From the IMG/VR virus record IMGVR_UViG_3300042478_002514, positions 1 to 35,054 of that record: a DNA stretch of 35,054 bases; one strand, written 5' to 3'. Shown here in pieces: positions 8,801 to 15,993 of this stretch. How positions within the stretch are numbered: the first letter of the stretch is position 1; the number at the start of each line of letters is the position of its first letter. Below the pieces are notes generated by a model. It had not been told where the DNA came from. It was given only the letters and a program-made list of their open reading frames with translations, and searched no databases. A program made the position numbers and the translations under genes. This DNA is from a virus.

Positions 8801-9357
8801 TATGTGGTTGTTTGCGTGCTATTGCTTGTCGAGTTAACAAAAGTATCGTTTATTGAGGATACAACAATCCACGTACCTGTTCCTGGTGGTGAAGTTCCAA
8901 GCCAGTAAGCTCCTTGTGCCCCAACAGATATTTCAGCAATAACTTTACTATGAATATCATCTCTGATTTCATTGTTTGAAAACTGTTGAATCTTTTGAAC
9001 ACCACCACTTGCCTCTGTTTTAACAGGTTTGGTTATAAGATCAAAGTTTGTTGTCAATGCAGTGTCAAGATTTTGGTACAACGTGTATGTTGTTGACGAA
9101 GAAGTTACTGGATGTGTCCCGATGGGCGGTAAAGCTGTTGGAAACACATCAAGAACAGTCCCACCAGTAACATAATTCCAAGTTGGTGGTGTAGTTCTTA
9201 GTTCGAGTTTGTTACCGTAGCCAGATGTATTTGATGCAGCGTAAAATAAGTTGGTTATCCTAGGAATAACAAGGTCATTGATGTCGCTATCCGACATCTC
9301 CTGAACACCGTCACTTGTACTTGCTGTAACATATCTTGCTCTAAGTGGTCTTGCCAT
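5809..9357 (-). CDS. Aromatic-tetrapeptide-repeat fibre-like protein, paralogue of the downstream giant
   Basis: This 1182-aa protein has the same plan as the downstream giant. The N-terminus carries three ~65-80-residue modules, with signatures GVQEMSDSDIN near residue 17, GVQKIQQFSNNEI near 118 and ALTEMSDAEID near 208. Residues ~264-1160 are aromatic tetrads (YTGTFTGAYTATWTG type), and the short C-terminal tail is Thr-rich (TGTTTTTTYTLWVRTA). Two supra-repeats are visible: a 29-residue unit containing FQGVTYSGG and a 28-residue unit with a TWTG tetrad once per unit. The start follows the previous gene's stop after one base, and an AGGA sequence lies about 8 bases before the ATG. Inference: a structural, probably fibrous, virion protein, perhaps assembling with or in place of the downstream paralogue. 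No enzymatic motif or signal peptide is seen. Confidence 0.85.
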   Translation of the reverse strand: MARPLRARYVTASTSDGVQEMSDSDINDLVIPRITNLFYAASNTSGYGNKLELRTTPPTWNYVTGGTVLDVFPTALPPIGTHPVTSSSTTYTLYQNLDTALTTNFDLITKPVKTEASGGVQKIQQFSNNEIRDDIHSKVIAEISVGAQGAYWLGTSPPGTGTWIVVSSINDTFVNSTSNSTQTTTYNLYQRSTNSGYGTKRPLKGTANALTEMSDAEIDTMTAAIRDCIAAGIGRYQISTTSPTPGTWVARGSFTDTQNGIEDQSYSGSYLGTFTGAFSGIYNQAFTGAYQGQFNRAFTGNFIDTSKFTGAFAGVYQQNFTGIYSRIFTRDTNTSFTGVYQNTYTGNYTGLFAGAYSQVFSGGYLGSYQGSTFTGGFNQTFAGTYVGTFTGPYSGNFQGVTYSGGFNQNFTGVYVGAFSRPYAGNFQGITYSGGYNQTFAGTYVGTFTGPYSGSYQGTIYPGGYNQTFAGTYNQTFTAQYSGDFQGVTYSGGYNQTFIGVYAGSFSRPYAGNFQGITYSGSYNQTFAGTYNQSFTGGFVNNYAGTYSQAFSATYAGGYVGDFSRAYTGSYQNTYSGAYANTWSRIFSRAWTGSYTAAYTGDYTGAYTKAFARLFTGTYTGAWIGNYTRGFVGLYGSTFSRGFSSFFVAAYTSTYAGTYTGNYTRAFTPSFQGSYALPSVGSYDGDYIAGGFTGPFNITYYTGTYQGTYNSFFTGTYEGAFSRIFAGSYAGTYQDPYTITSFTGPFAGTGYFTGSYVGNYQGNFGASYQTTFQGFYSGLYTQAFLRAWTNVFVSSWTSLYAGTYSRAFTGEYLQNYIGSYEGTFSREFSAPYQGSYENSWSRIFTGDWTGGFSTNYTGGYVNFWTGSYTSTYSRVFSGAYTGVITYTGGFVGLYANTWAGSYTGQFTGGYTRAFTGDYTATWSGSYTGAYSQNFTGSYTGTFTGGYTATWTGTYSRVFTGQFTGGYTAVFTGAYTSTWTGSYVGSYSQNFSGNYVGTFTGAYTSTWTGSYTGSYSQNFTGIYTGTFTGAYTATWTGVYSGAYSRNFTGAYTGTFSGNYTATFAGTYTGGYTRAFSGTYAGNYTGGFIGQWTGVYSRIFTGLYTGAFTGVFIGNFTGSYVGTYSRIFTGAYTGLFTGSYSGAYTGAFSGNYANNFTRLFTGAYSGLTVTGTTTTTTYTLWVRTA
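6175..6678. repeat. 84-bp tandem repeat block in the 1182-aa gene
   Basis: The landmark aromatic codon of the TATWTG/TATFAG tetrad recurs at 6175, 6259, 6343, 6427, 6511 and 6595, exactly 84 bp apart. The unit is 28 residues, seven tetrads, the same length as a block in the downstream paralogue. Confidence 0.85.
7770..8291. repeat. 87-bp tandem repeat block in the 1182-aa gene
   Basis: A landmark codon in the FQGVTYSGG segment recurs at 7811, 7898, 7985, 8072, 8159 and 8246, exactly 87 bp apart. The unit is 29 residues: seven tetrads plus one extra residue, so each unit shifts the aromatic register by one. Outer limits are approximate. Confidence 0.85.
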
Positions 9358-9358
9358 T

Positions 9359-11152
9359 TCATGGTCCTAGCCGCGTACCGCTTACATCGTAAATCCCAAA
9401 ATTTCCTGCATGTGCAACATTACCAGTTTTATACTTTAGCTCAGTTTGATTAAAAGCTAGAACAGATGTGGTTGTTGTTCCGTTTGCTGCCTGGAAAATA
9501 AAACCACCATCACTTGCTGTTGCGTTCGCTTCGTATGTAGTAAACGTCGTACGTGTATTTGTTGTGTTACCGGCTATTGTAATAGACGCATTATGTGTTG
9601 CGTTTGACGATAGGAAACGAATAGCTGCACTTAAACCAGTAAGTACAGTATTACCTGATATAGTTATTAGATCGGTTGAGCTTGGTGATGTGTTCTTGAA
9701 TCCAATTCTGTTGTTTACTGCATCAATGAAAAGCAAATCTGTGTCAAATGTTGCGTTACCCGAAACAACAAGTGTATTTGATAGTGTCGTTGCACCAGTA
9801 ACAGCAAGCGTGTTTGACAGGGTCGCATTACCTGTTACGGATATTGTGTTTGAAAATGTTGCTGCTCCAGTAACACCTAACGTACTAGCTAGCGTTACTG
9901 CACCGTTTACAACAGCGGTCCCTAATACACGTAAAGAGCCAACGTTAGCTAATCCTAACGAACTATCAATATTACCATTCGTTGATAGAACAATTCGTTG
10001 GGGTGTAAGAGTATGTCCAACTTCACTAACACTGGCGGTTAGATTTATGACTGATCCACCATACGACGAGGATAACTTGAATGCAGTTGAATTCGCCTCA
10101 ACCACGTAGTAACTTGTTCCATTTGCAAGACCTGTTACAGCTGTATTACCAGTCGATACAATGTACTGAACCAGATCACCATTACTAAAGCCATGTGCTG
10201 CCGTTGTGGTGATGAACTCCGTCGTGTTTGCAACACCCGTCAATGCATTGAAGGCTGCAGCTGCTCCAACTACATTGGCAGCGCTACGTAAGGTTGTGAT
10301 ACCGGCAATATTAATAGTGTTTGAAAAAGTGGTATTACCTGTAACCGCTAACGTATTAGAAAACGTCACATTACCAGTTACAGCTAATGTGTTCGATAGA
10401 ACGACGTTACCAGTTACAGCCAGTGTATTTGATAAGGTCGTATTACCAGTTACGATTAAACTATTAGAGAGAGATGTATTACCAGTAACAGCTAGCGTGT
10501 TCGAAAGAGTGGTGTTTCCTGTTACAGAAAGAGTATTGGAAAGTGTTGTCGCTCCTGTAACAGTAAGGGTTGTGGATACTGTTGCAAACCCTGTTATGGA
10601 TGTATTACCTGTAGCTAGAGTATTGGCAATAGTTACAGCACCGTTTACAACCAACGTACTTCTTAACGACGTGGCACCACCGATATTTGCTGTTGATGAT
10701 ACATTAACAAACCCTGTTATAGTTGTATTATTAGCAGCCAGTGTACCTGTTATGGATGTATTACCTGTAGCTAGAGTATTGGCAATAGTTACAGCACCAT
10801 TTACCGTTAGCGTGCCTCTCAATGTCGCTGCACCACCAATATTTGCTGTGGATGATACGTTGACGAAACCGGTTATTGTTGTATTACCTGTTGATAAGGT
10901 GTTAGTAACTGAAACACTGTCAACAAAACTACCGCCCATTGCGCTCAACGCCCAGCGCGATGTTGCGTTACCAAGTGAATAGGTGTTATTTAATGGAACC
11001 AGGCTACTTTGAAGATTTGCCGTAACAGAAAGATATGACCCGTTAATGTCAACGTTGGCATTGAACACTGCTGGTCCAGCAACATTTGCGGTACCTAAAA
11101 CAAGGAGACCATTTTCAACCTTGAATTGAACATTGCTTGACGTATCAGCCAT
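9359..11152 (-). CDS. Fibre-like structural protein with 12-residue repeats
   Basis: This 597-aa protein has a head of ~90 residues including an LGNATSRWALSA motif, the type seen in tail-fibre proteins. Two 52-residue near-duplicates follow (GFVNVSSTANIGG...LATGNTSITG), then a run of 12-residue repeats of the form LAVTGNVTFSNT (residues ~185-285). Residues ~300-382 form an inserted module (HGFSNGDLVQYIV...GNTAVTGLANGTSYYV) that also occurs in the gp7-like protein. A further short repeat run and a distinct C-terminal domain (~440-597) follow. A short period with alternating β-branched residues and Gly-Asn turns suggests a β-helical or β-spiral stalk; the C-terminal domain could be the tip. Lys and Cys are nearly absent from the repeats. 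A late-promoter-like box lies 86 bases upstream, and AAGG precedes the ATG by 6 bases. Receptor binding is only an inference. Confidence 0.85.
   Translation of the reverse strand: MADTSSNVQFKVENGLLVLGTANVAGPAVFNANVDINGSYLSVTANLQSSLVPLNNTYSLGNATSRWALSAMGGSFVDSVSVTNTLSTGNTTITGFVNVSSTANIGGAATLRGTLTVNGAVTIANTLATGNTSITGTLAANNTTITGFVNVSSTANIGGATSLRSTLVVNGAVTIANTLATGNTSITGFATVSTTLTVTGATTLSNTLSVTGNTTLSNTLAVTGNTSLSNSLIVTGNTTLSNTLAVTGNVVLSNTLAVTGNVTFSNTLAVTGNTTFSNTINIAGITTLRSAANVVGAAAAFNALTGVANTTEFITTTAAHGFSNGDLVQYIVSTGNTAVTGLANGTSYYVVEANSTAFKLSSSYGGSVINLTASVSEVGHTLTPQRIVLSTNGNIDSSLGLANVGSLRVLGTAVVNGAVTLASTLGVTGAATFSNTISVTGNATLSNTLAVTGATTLSNTLVVSGNATFDTDLLFIDAVNNRIGFKNTSPSSTDLITISGNTVLTGLSAAIRFLSSNATHNASITIAGNTTNTRTTFTTYEANATASDGGFIFQAANGTTTTSVLAFNQTELKYKTGNVAHAGNFGIYDVSGTRLGP
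10310..10570. repeat. 36-bp (12-residue) repeats in the 597-aa fibre gene
   Basis: About seven copies of the same 12-residue repeat as in the upstream gene, with a few more near 9770-9890. Confidence 0.8.
10593..10860. repeat. 156-bp duplication in the 597-aa fibre gene
   Basis: About 50 bases starting at 10593 recur identically from 10749, an offset of 156 bp (52 codons). They encode the VNGAVTIANTLATGNTSITG segment twice. The offset is in frame. Confidence 0.8.
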
Positions 11153-11160
11153 TACTTACC

Positions 11161-13233
11161 TTATTTGATAAACTGAATGAACATTTTTACAAGCGAACTA
11201 GCACCTGTTTGATGAAACTTTAGTGCCAGTGCTGTTGTATTTATAGCGGCAGAAAAACTACCCAGATTAGATGTTGCTGGAGCAGCTACTGTACCATAAA
11301 TTGTTAATGTTACATCATTAGCAGAAGCTGAATGTGCAAGGATCATTTCCTGTGTTGATACATTGGCACCGCTTTGACTCGTCACTGCTGCAGTTATTTT
11401 TGCAGCTCTATATCCCACAGGCTTTGTTAACACCAATACATCTTGTGGAGTTACAGTGACTGTATTAAGTGTAGTCGATACAACGCACAATTCAAGATCT
11501 GTTTGGAGTGTTGTATTACCAGCAACACTGAGTGTGTTCGATAGAGTCGTAGCACCTGTTACGGCTAGTGTATTTGATAGCGTAGTATTACCGGCTACAG
11601 ATATCGTATTTGAGAATGTTGCGTTACCAGTGACAGCTATTGTATTTGAGAACGTCGCATTACCTGTAACAGCTAACGTATTAGATAAAGTCGTTGCACC
11701 TGTAACCGCTAACGTATTAGAAAACGTTACGTTACCCGTGACCGCTAGTGTGTTGGAGAAAGTAGCAGCGTTAGTTACACCCAATGTCTGCGTCACAGAC
11801 ACAAAACCAGTAACACTAGTATTTCCTACAGCTAATGTATTAGGTACTGTCACAGCACCATTAACAGTGAGGGTACCTCTTAAATTTACATTACCACCAA
11901 CATTTGCTGTTGATGATACGTTAACGAATCCTGTTATCGTTGTGTTGCCTACAGAAGCTGTATTGTTAACCGTGAATGCACCATTCACCGTCCCAGTACC
12001 AGTTACAGCTAATGTATTTGATAACGTTACAGCACCAGTTACGACTAGCGTGTTTGAAAACGTTACATTACCTGTAACAGCTATTGTGTTTGAGAACGTA
12101 GCATTACCAGTAACAGACAGTGTGTTAGATAATGTTGCCGCATTTGTCACTGCCAGTGTATTTGAAAGTGTTGCAGCGCCCGTAACAGATATTGTGTTTG
12201 AAAAAGTAGCATTACCAGTAACGGATATTGTATTTGAAAACGTAGCTGCATTTGTCACGGCTAGCGTATTAGACATTGTGACAGCACCGGTTACAGCTAA
12301 TGTATTCGAAAACGTTACATTACCTACCGTCAACAACGTGTTCGACAAAGTTACTGCATTTGTCACGGCTAATGTATTTGATAGTGTAGCTGCACCAACA
12401 ACAAATAATGTATTAGAAAACGTCACATTACCAGTAACAGCTAATGTATTTGATATCGTTGTGTTGCCAGTAACAGATAACGTATTGGATAACGAAGTAG
12501 CATTTGTCACAGCCAAATTACCTGCAACAGAAGTGCTGTTGACACTTACCGTCAAAGCGGTTACAGTCGAATTGCCAGTGAGCTGAATACTATTAGTAGA
12601 TGTATTGCCTTTTAATGTAGTATTACCTGTTATAGTGCTAACACCTTGAACACCAAAAGCTGTTGCATTAATATTGGTATTTGCATTCTCAATAGAGACG
12701 TTAGATGTTATTGTTGCTTGACCGTTTTGTATGGTGGTTGCTGCTGCGTTAACAAATACGTTGGCTGAAGAAAGTAACGTGTTTGAGGTTACTTGAAACC
12801 CACCACCTTGTATACGGTTTATGACCGTGTTAGCAATAAAGAAGTTAGAATTAAAGTAGCTATTTGCGGTTACATTGGCAAATGTACCAGCTATGTAAAA
12901 CGTTTGAGTATTTGAGTAAAAATATCCTGTCGAATTGTAAACGGCAACGTTACTAGCAAATGCCGTATTACTTCCTGTAAAGTAAGCATTTGATGTTAGA
13001 TTTAAATTAGCCGATGCGTTAACTGTACCACCACGTAGGGTTGTACCAGCAGCTATAGTGTTTGCAGCAAAAATACCTATTAGTTGTGAATTACCAGAAA
13101 CATTAGCCCCATTAGCGGTGTTGTTTGCTGTTAAGGCCTGCGTCGTAATAGTGTCCGCTATCCGATTAGTAATACCAATCCACGTTGCAAATGAATCCGT
13201 AGATATAACAACATTAGCTATTGGTCTTGCCAT
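11161..13233 (-). CDS. Fibre-like structural protein with 12-residue repeats
   Basis: This 690-aa protein has an N-terminal ~30 residues reading VVISTDSFATWIGITNRI; a 'TF.TW...TN' start is, from memory, common at the attachment end of marine phage fibre proteins. Residues ~30-215 are Asn/Thr/Ala-rich and irregular. Residues ~218-585 carry roughly 28 copies of a 12-residue repeat (LAVTGNVTFSNT), interrupted near the middle by a GFVNVSSTANVGG segment that matches the next gene. The C-terminal ~100 residues are non-repetitive (STTLNTVTVTPQDVLVLTKP onward) and may be the tip or trimerisation domain. The start codon lies inside the upstream small gene (20-base overlap), and eight bases separate the stop from the next start, so the genes are translationally close-packed. 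Inferred role: stalked host-contact or accessory fibre, built like its neighbour. Confidence 0.85.
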   Translation of the reverse strand: MARPIANVVISTDSFATWIGITNRIADTITTQALTANNTANGANVSGNSQLIGIFAANTIAAGTTLRGGTVNASANLNLTSNAYFTGSNTAFASNVAVYNSTGYFYSNTQTFYIAGTFANVTANSYFNSNFFIANTVINRIQGGGFQVTSNTLLSSANVFVNAAATTIQNGQATITSNVSIENANTNINATAFGVQGVSTITGNTTLKGNTSTNSIQLTGNSTVTALTVSVNSTSVAGNLAVTNATSLSNTLSVTGNTTISNTLAVTGNVTFSNTLFVVGAATLSNTLAVTNAVTLSNTLLTVGNVTFSNTLAVTGAVTMSNTLAVTNAATFSNTISVTGNATFSNTISVTGAATLSNTLAVTNAATLSNTLSVTGNATFSNTIAVTGNVTFSNTLVVTGAVTLSNTLAVTGTGTVNGAFTVNNTASVGNTTITGFVNVSSTANVGGNVNLRGTLTVNGAVTVPNTLAVGNTSVTGFVSVTQTLGVTNAATFSNTLAVTGNVTFSNTLAVTGATTLSNTLAVTGNATFSNTIAVTGNATFSNTISVAGNTTLSNTLAVTGATTLSNTLSVAGNTTLQTDLELCVVSTTLNTVTVTPQDVLVLTKPVGYRAAKITAAVTSQSGANVSTQEMILAHSASANDVTLTIYGTVAAPATSNLGSFSAAINTTALALKFHQTGASSLVKMFIQFIK
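11238..11245 (-). promoter_or_regulatory. T4-type late promoter box before the 597-aa fibre gene
   Basis: On the minus strand TATAAATA lies within CCGCTATAAATAC, identical over 13 bases to the gp8 upstream box. It is inside the last ~30 codons of the 690-aa fibre gene, 86 bases before the ATG at 11152. An 8-base match alone is expected a few times by chance in a window this size; the shared flanks raise the likelihood. Confidence 0.42.
11500..12520. repeat. 36-bp (12-residue) repeats in the 690-aa fibre gene
   Basis: Repeats of about 36 bp encode LAVTGNVTFSNT variants, roughly 28 copies with one interruption near 11830-12000. Copies vary at many third positions, so they are older than the 120-bp blocks further left. 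Limits are approximate. Confidence 0.85.
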
Positions 13234-13447
13234 TTGTGTTTCCGTTAATTAACTGTTTAATTAAGTCTTTAAATTCATTCAAATCTTTTTTAAGATCATG
13301 CACACTATTTTCAAGTTGTTGCTGCCTTAGTATGAAGTCTCGTTCCGTTTTGAACCGTTCATATCCTGCCATATCAATATTTAGAACAGCTTTGGACAGA
13401 GGATCTCGAATATAATTAGAGTCGCTTGTATCTGGACGATATTTCAC
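13214..13447 (-). CDS. Small coiled-coil protein between structural genes
   Basis: This is a 77-aa protein starting with GTG at 13447, overlapping the previous stop by four bases (GTGA), and ending 20 bases inside the next gene. The N-terminal part reads YIRDPLSKAVLNIDMAGYER; the 'DP.SKA..N.D' pattern resembles small proteins I recall beside fibre genes in marine T4-like phages. Residues ~30-68 are rich in Gln, Glu, Lys and Leu with heptad-like spacing (QQQLENSVHDLKKDLNEFKD), which fits a coiled coil. The tail is polar (NGNTNGKTNS). The tight overlaps on both sides and the same strand argue for a real gene. Function is unknown; a chaperone or oligomerisation partner for the adjacent fibre would fit its place but is only inference. 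Confidence 0.75.
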   Translation of the reverse strand: MKYRPDTSDSNYIRDPLSKAVLNIDMAGYERFKTERDFILRQQQLENSVHDLKKDLNEFKDLIKQLINGNTNGKTNS

Positions 13448-15480
13448 GCTGACACCGCTACAGCCTGTAGATCATCAACGAATGGTATATTTGTATTATC
13501 TGAAGACAATAACACAATTTTTACAGCAAAGGCGTTGTATGTCTTGAACTTAGATAATGAACTATTAAAATATGTTAATGTGTTGAAATTTTGTTTATCC
13601 AGGAAAGCAACCTCTTTGTCTGTAGCTTTGTCTACATAGAACCCCGATTGTAGGTCTGTAATAGTTGTATTTGAGATCCCTCTCGACAAGGTTAAAGAAG
13701 AAGAATTAGTTGCGACCACTGAATCTACAACGTAGATGCTAGCATTAGCTGGATGATATACCCGAACAACATCCCCTACAGCTACGTTGCTACTTACTGT
13801 ACCTGATGACCCTTGGATTAAACCATTTGCGTTGACAGCAAAATTACCTGTGATTTGCGTGCCTGGTGGATAAAACGGTACATCAAACCCTAAATCTTTA
13901 AAGTCATCAATGTTTGAAGGATTTGATGTTATACTTACCGAAGTTGAATTTAACGATAATTCTGTCCAGCTCTTCATGTCAAATGATTCAATATCTGTTG
14001 TATTATAAAATTTAACGTACACCTGAATATCAGTATTTGAAGGCTTAAATGCTTTGAGATAAATTTTCATATCTTCAGCAAATTGATTATTTGTTAACGT
14101 TACTTGATTTCCAATGTAACGAGCTGAAGCAGACCCTCTGTTTGATGATTCGTTTGCTGTATTATTGTTAACGCTATATCTTTCTACAAATAAATCCAAA
14201 TCATTTTCACGTACGAAGGGACTAGAATAAGGATTGGATGTTGTCAATAGGAGTTCACCTTCAAACGATTTGAAAGGCGTAGCTGCCTTGACTTCACGGG
14301 TCCTAGAAGCCAGCATTGCGTCATACGTATTAATGAACACTCGCTTACCGAGCTTTGCTGTTACTTTCCTCGTGGAGCTCACCCCTCCACTTGTGTTAGC
14401 AAAATTAGTCGTAAGCGACAGCGATGTTTGTGGAGGTGTTGTAGCCGTATAGTTAGGTATAATATTGTTAACACGTGTATTTGCTACACTAGTTATATTT
14501 GCTGAAGCTCTTGAATCCACACCTATAACAACGCTCGAATCGCCCCAATTTTTGTTACTGTCAGACGTAGAGTCTGAATCCTGAATCACCATCAAATCAT
14601 TTATTGGATCGTATTCATAAAGAAAACCTGTTGGTCCTGTGTTACATGTTGCTGCAGTGTCAATAAAACTTCCTGGGCGATCCATCACCAAATGTGTTGC
14701 ATTGGTAATAGAATTTACAACGCGAATGTTAACTAAACCACCGTTAGCACTTTCAATCTTAATTTTATTGCCCACTGTTAGTGTGGAAGTAAATGTTGTA
14801 CCGTTACCGATGAGAGTTGTCGTTTGAGTAATATGAACGTTTCCTACAAACGCACCTTGACCGTAAACTTCTTCACCACCCTTGAAAGTTCCCGTGACAC
14901 CGGAAACGGTTAGAAACTCATAGGGACGATTATTAATTTTTATTGTTTTTGTAAGTTCAGTAAATTTGGCTACTTTAACTTTGAATGTGATATCCGTGTC
15001 AGTCAAAGGAGTAAGAACATTGCCGTTCGTTATCTTGTAGGCATTTCCGTCAACAATACCAGATGAAACTTGTGTGATTGACGTCGAGGAAACAGCTAGT
15101 TTACCAGACTTATTTGCAAATATTTCATACCCTGTGTCATTACCGTCAAAGGCTATAAGGAAACAATAGGTTCGGTCCGTATCAATACATAATGGTTTAG
15201 CAAATGTAAATGTTGTTTCTGTAGAGCCTGTCGTGCTGACGGATATATCCGCATATTCTTTGCGAGATATGTCTATTGGTGAACTACCTATATTGGGTGT
15301 CCCATCCTCTTTAACACTACACAAAGCAATGGTAACGCCTGGTGATTCTATACCACTTACTGTTTTACCCTGAACAGGTTTTGTTTTAAAAAACAAACCA
15401 ATAGATGTAATAAAACACATTTCAGCATTTTGAACTGCTGCTTTGTCTACGTAAAATGTTTGTCCTAGATCGTAACTCAT
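13444..15480 (-). CDS. Virion structural protein ('AQTF'-type, like the C-terminal half of large marine T4-like structural proteins)
   Basis: This 678-aa protein begins LGQTFYVDKAAVQNAEMCFI and soon reads ITSIGLFFKTKPV. From memory this matches a 'AQTFxVD...TSxxLFFxxK' domain often fused at the C-terminus of DUF4815-type proteins in cyanophages. The last ~50 residues (KFKTYNAFAVKIVLLSSDNT, then PFVDDLQAVAVS) match the usual end of that domain. In between, around residues 190-280, lies a β-rich stretch with GTFKGGEEVYGQGAFVGNV, the 'F..GE' module seen in other baseplate genes here. AAAGG lies 7 bases before the ATG, in a 20-base gap. Likely a peripheral baseplate or fibre-connecting protein working with the DUF4815 protein two genes upstream. 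The family link is recalled, not searched. Confidence 0.8.
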   Translation of the reverse strand: MSYDLGQTFYVDKAAVQNAEMCFITSIGLFFKTKPVQGKTVSGIESPGVTIALCSVKEDGTPNIGSSPIDISRKEYADISVSTTGSTETTFTFAKPLCIDTDRTYCFLIAFDGNDTGYEIFANKSGKLAVSSTSITQVSSGIVDGNAYKITNGNVLTPLTDTDITFKVKVAKFTELTKTIKINNRPYEFLTVSGVTGTFKGGEEVYGQGAFVGNVHITQTTTLIGNGTTFTSTLTVGNKIKIESANGGLVNIRVVNSITNATHLVMDRPGSFIDTAATCNTGPTGFLYEYDPINDLMVIQDSDSTSDSNKNWGDSSVVIGVDSRASANITSVANTRVNNIIPNYTATTPPQTSLSLTTNFANTSGGVSSTRKVTAKLGKRVFINTYDAMLASRTREVKAATPFKSFEGELLLTTSNPYSSPFVRENDLDLFVERYSVNNNTANESSNRGSASARYIGNQVTLTNNQFAEDMKIYLKAFKPSNTDIQVYVKFYNTTDIESFDMKSWTELSLNSTSVSITSNPSNIDDFKDLGFDVPFYPPGTQITGNFAVNANGLIQGSSGTVSSNVAVGDVVRVYHPANASIYVVDSVVATNSSSLTLSRGISNTTITDLQSGFYVDKATDKEVAFLDKQNFNTLTYFNSSLSKFKTYNAFAVKIVLLSSDNTNIPFVDDLQAVAVSA

Positions 15481-15500
15481 TTATTACCTTTTATTATTAA

Positions 15501-15980
15501 TTACCATCCTTGAGGTTGATCGTATCCCGCGTCTGTAATAGGAGGAGGCGGCGGCGGTACATAGGGTTTGTTTATAGTCTCAAACTCATTATCTGACGGA
15601 ATAAAAACAGAAATTTGGATTTGTGTTGTAAAGAAAGAATCCGATGTATTTTCGTATCCTGCATCTAACGTAGACGAACCGATGTTGCTAACAATAATTT
15701 CCTTTGTACCTGCAATAGATGCAGCAAACCGTTGAGCTTCCGCAACAGTTGTCGCAGCGAGAGAAGCTCCACTTTGATAATAGAAGTCAAATGTTACAGA
15801 TCCGTTTTCATCGGTAATAATTGACTCGCCTAAATTTCCATTTAAAGGTTTTATTTGAGTTGTCGGAACAAGTTTACGTTCAAAAAAACAATAATGTCTT
15901 GTTAAAGGTCTCAGCCCATAGACTGTTACCGTAAAAACCTGGTCGCGGGTCGTAAAAAATAAATTTGTTTGTATTGCCAT
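15501..15980 (-). CDS. Small structural protein with polyproline tail
   Basis: This 159-aa protein has residues ~1-130 that look like one β-sandwich domain with alternating hydrophobic strands (QVFTVTVYGLRPLTRHYCFF, and a NGSVTFDFYY strand). This resembles an immunoglobulin-like or fibronectin-like fold, but no family is recognised. The C-terminus is a polyproline run (PYVPPPPPP) followed by ITDAGYDQPQGW. The upstream DUF4815 protein also ends in polyproline plus tryptophans, so the tails may share a docking role. It sits between two large structural genes with gaps of 13 and 20 bases. The ATG at 15980 is the only reasonable start. Confidence 0.75.
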   Translation of the reverse strand: MAIQTNLFFTTRDQVFTVTVYGLRPLTRHYCFFERKLVPTTQIKPLNGNLGESIITDENGSVTFDFYYQSGASLAATTVAEAQRFAASIAGTKEIIVSNIGSSTLDAGYENTSDSFFTTQIQISVFIPSDNEFETINKPYVPPPPPPITDAGYDQPQGW

Positions 15981-15993
15981 TTAACACTTATCC

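Noticed and set aside
9468-12586. Plus-strand open frames of 213, 258 and 376 codons opposite the two 12-residue-repeat genes
   Set aside because: They are antisense to coherent repeat proteins and mirror their period; no ribosome sites or related neighbours.
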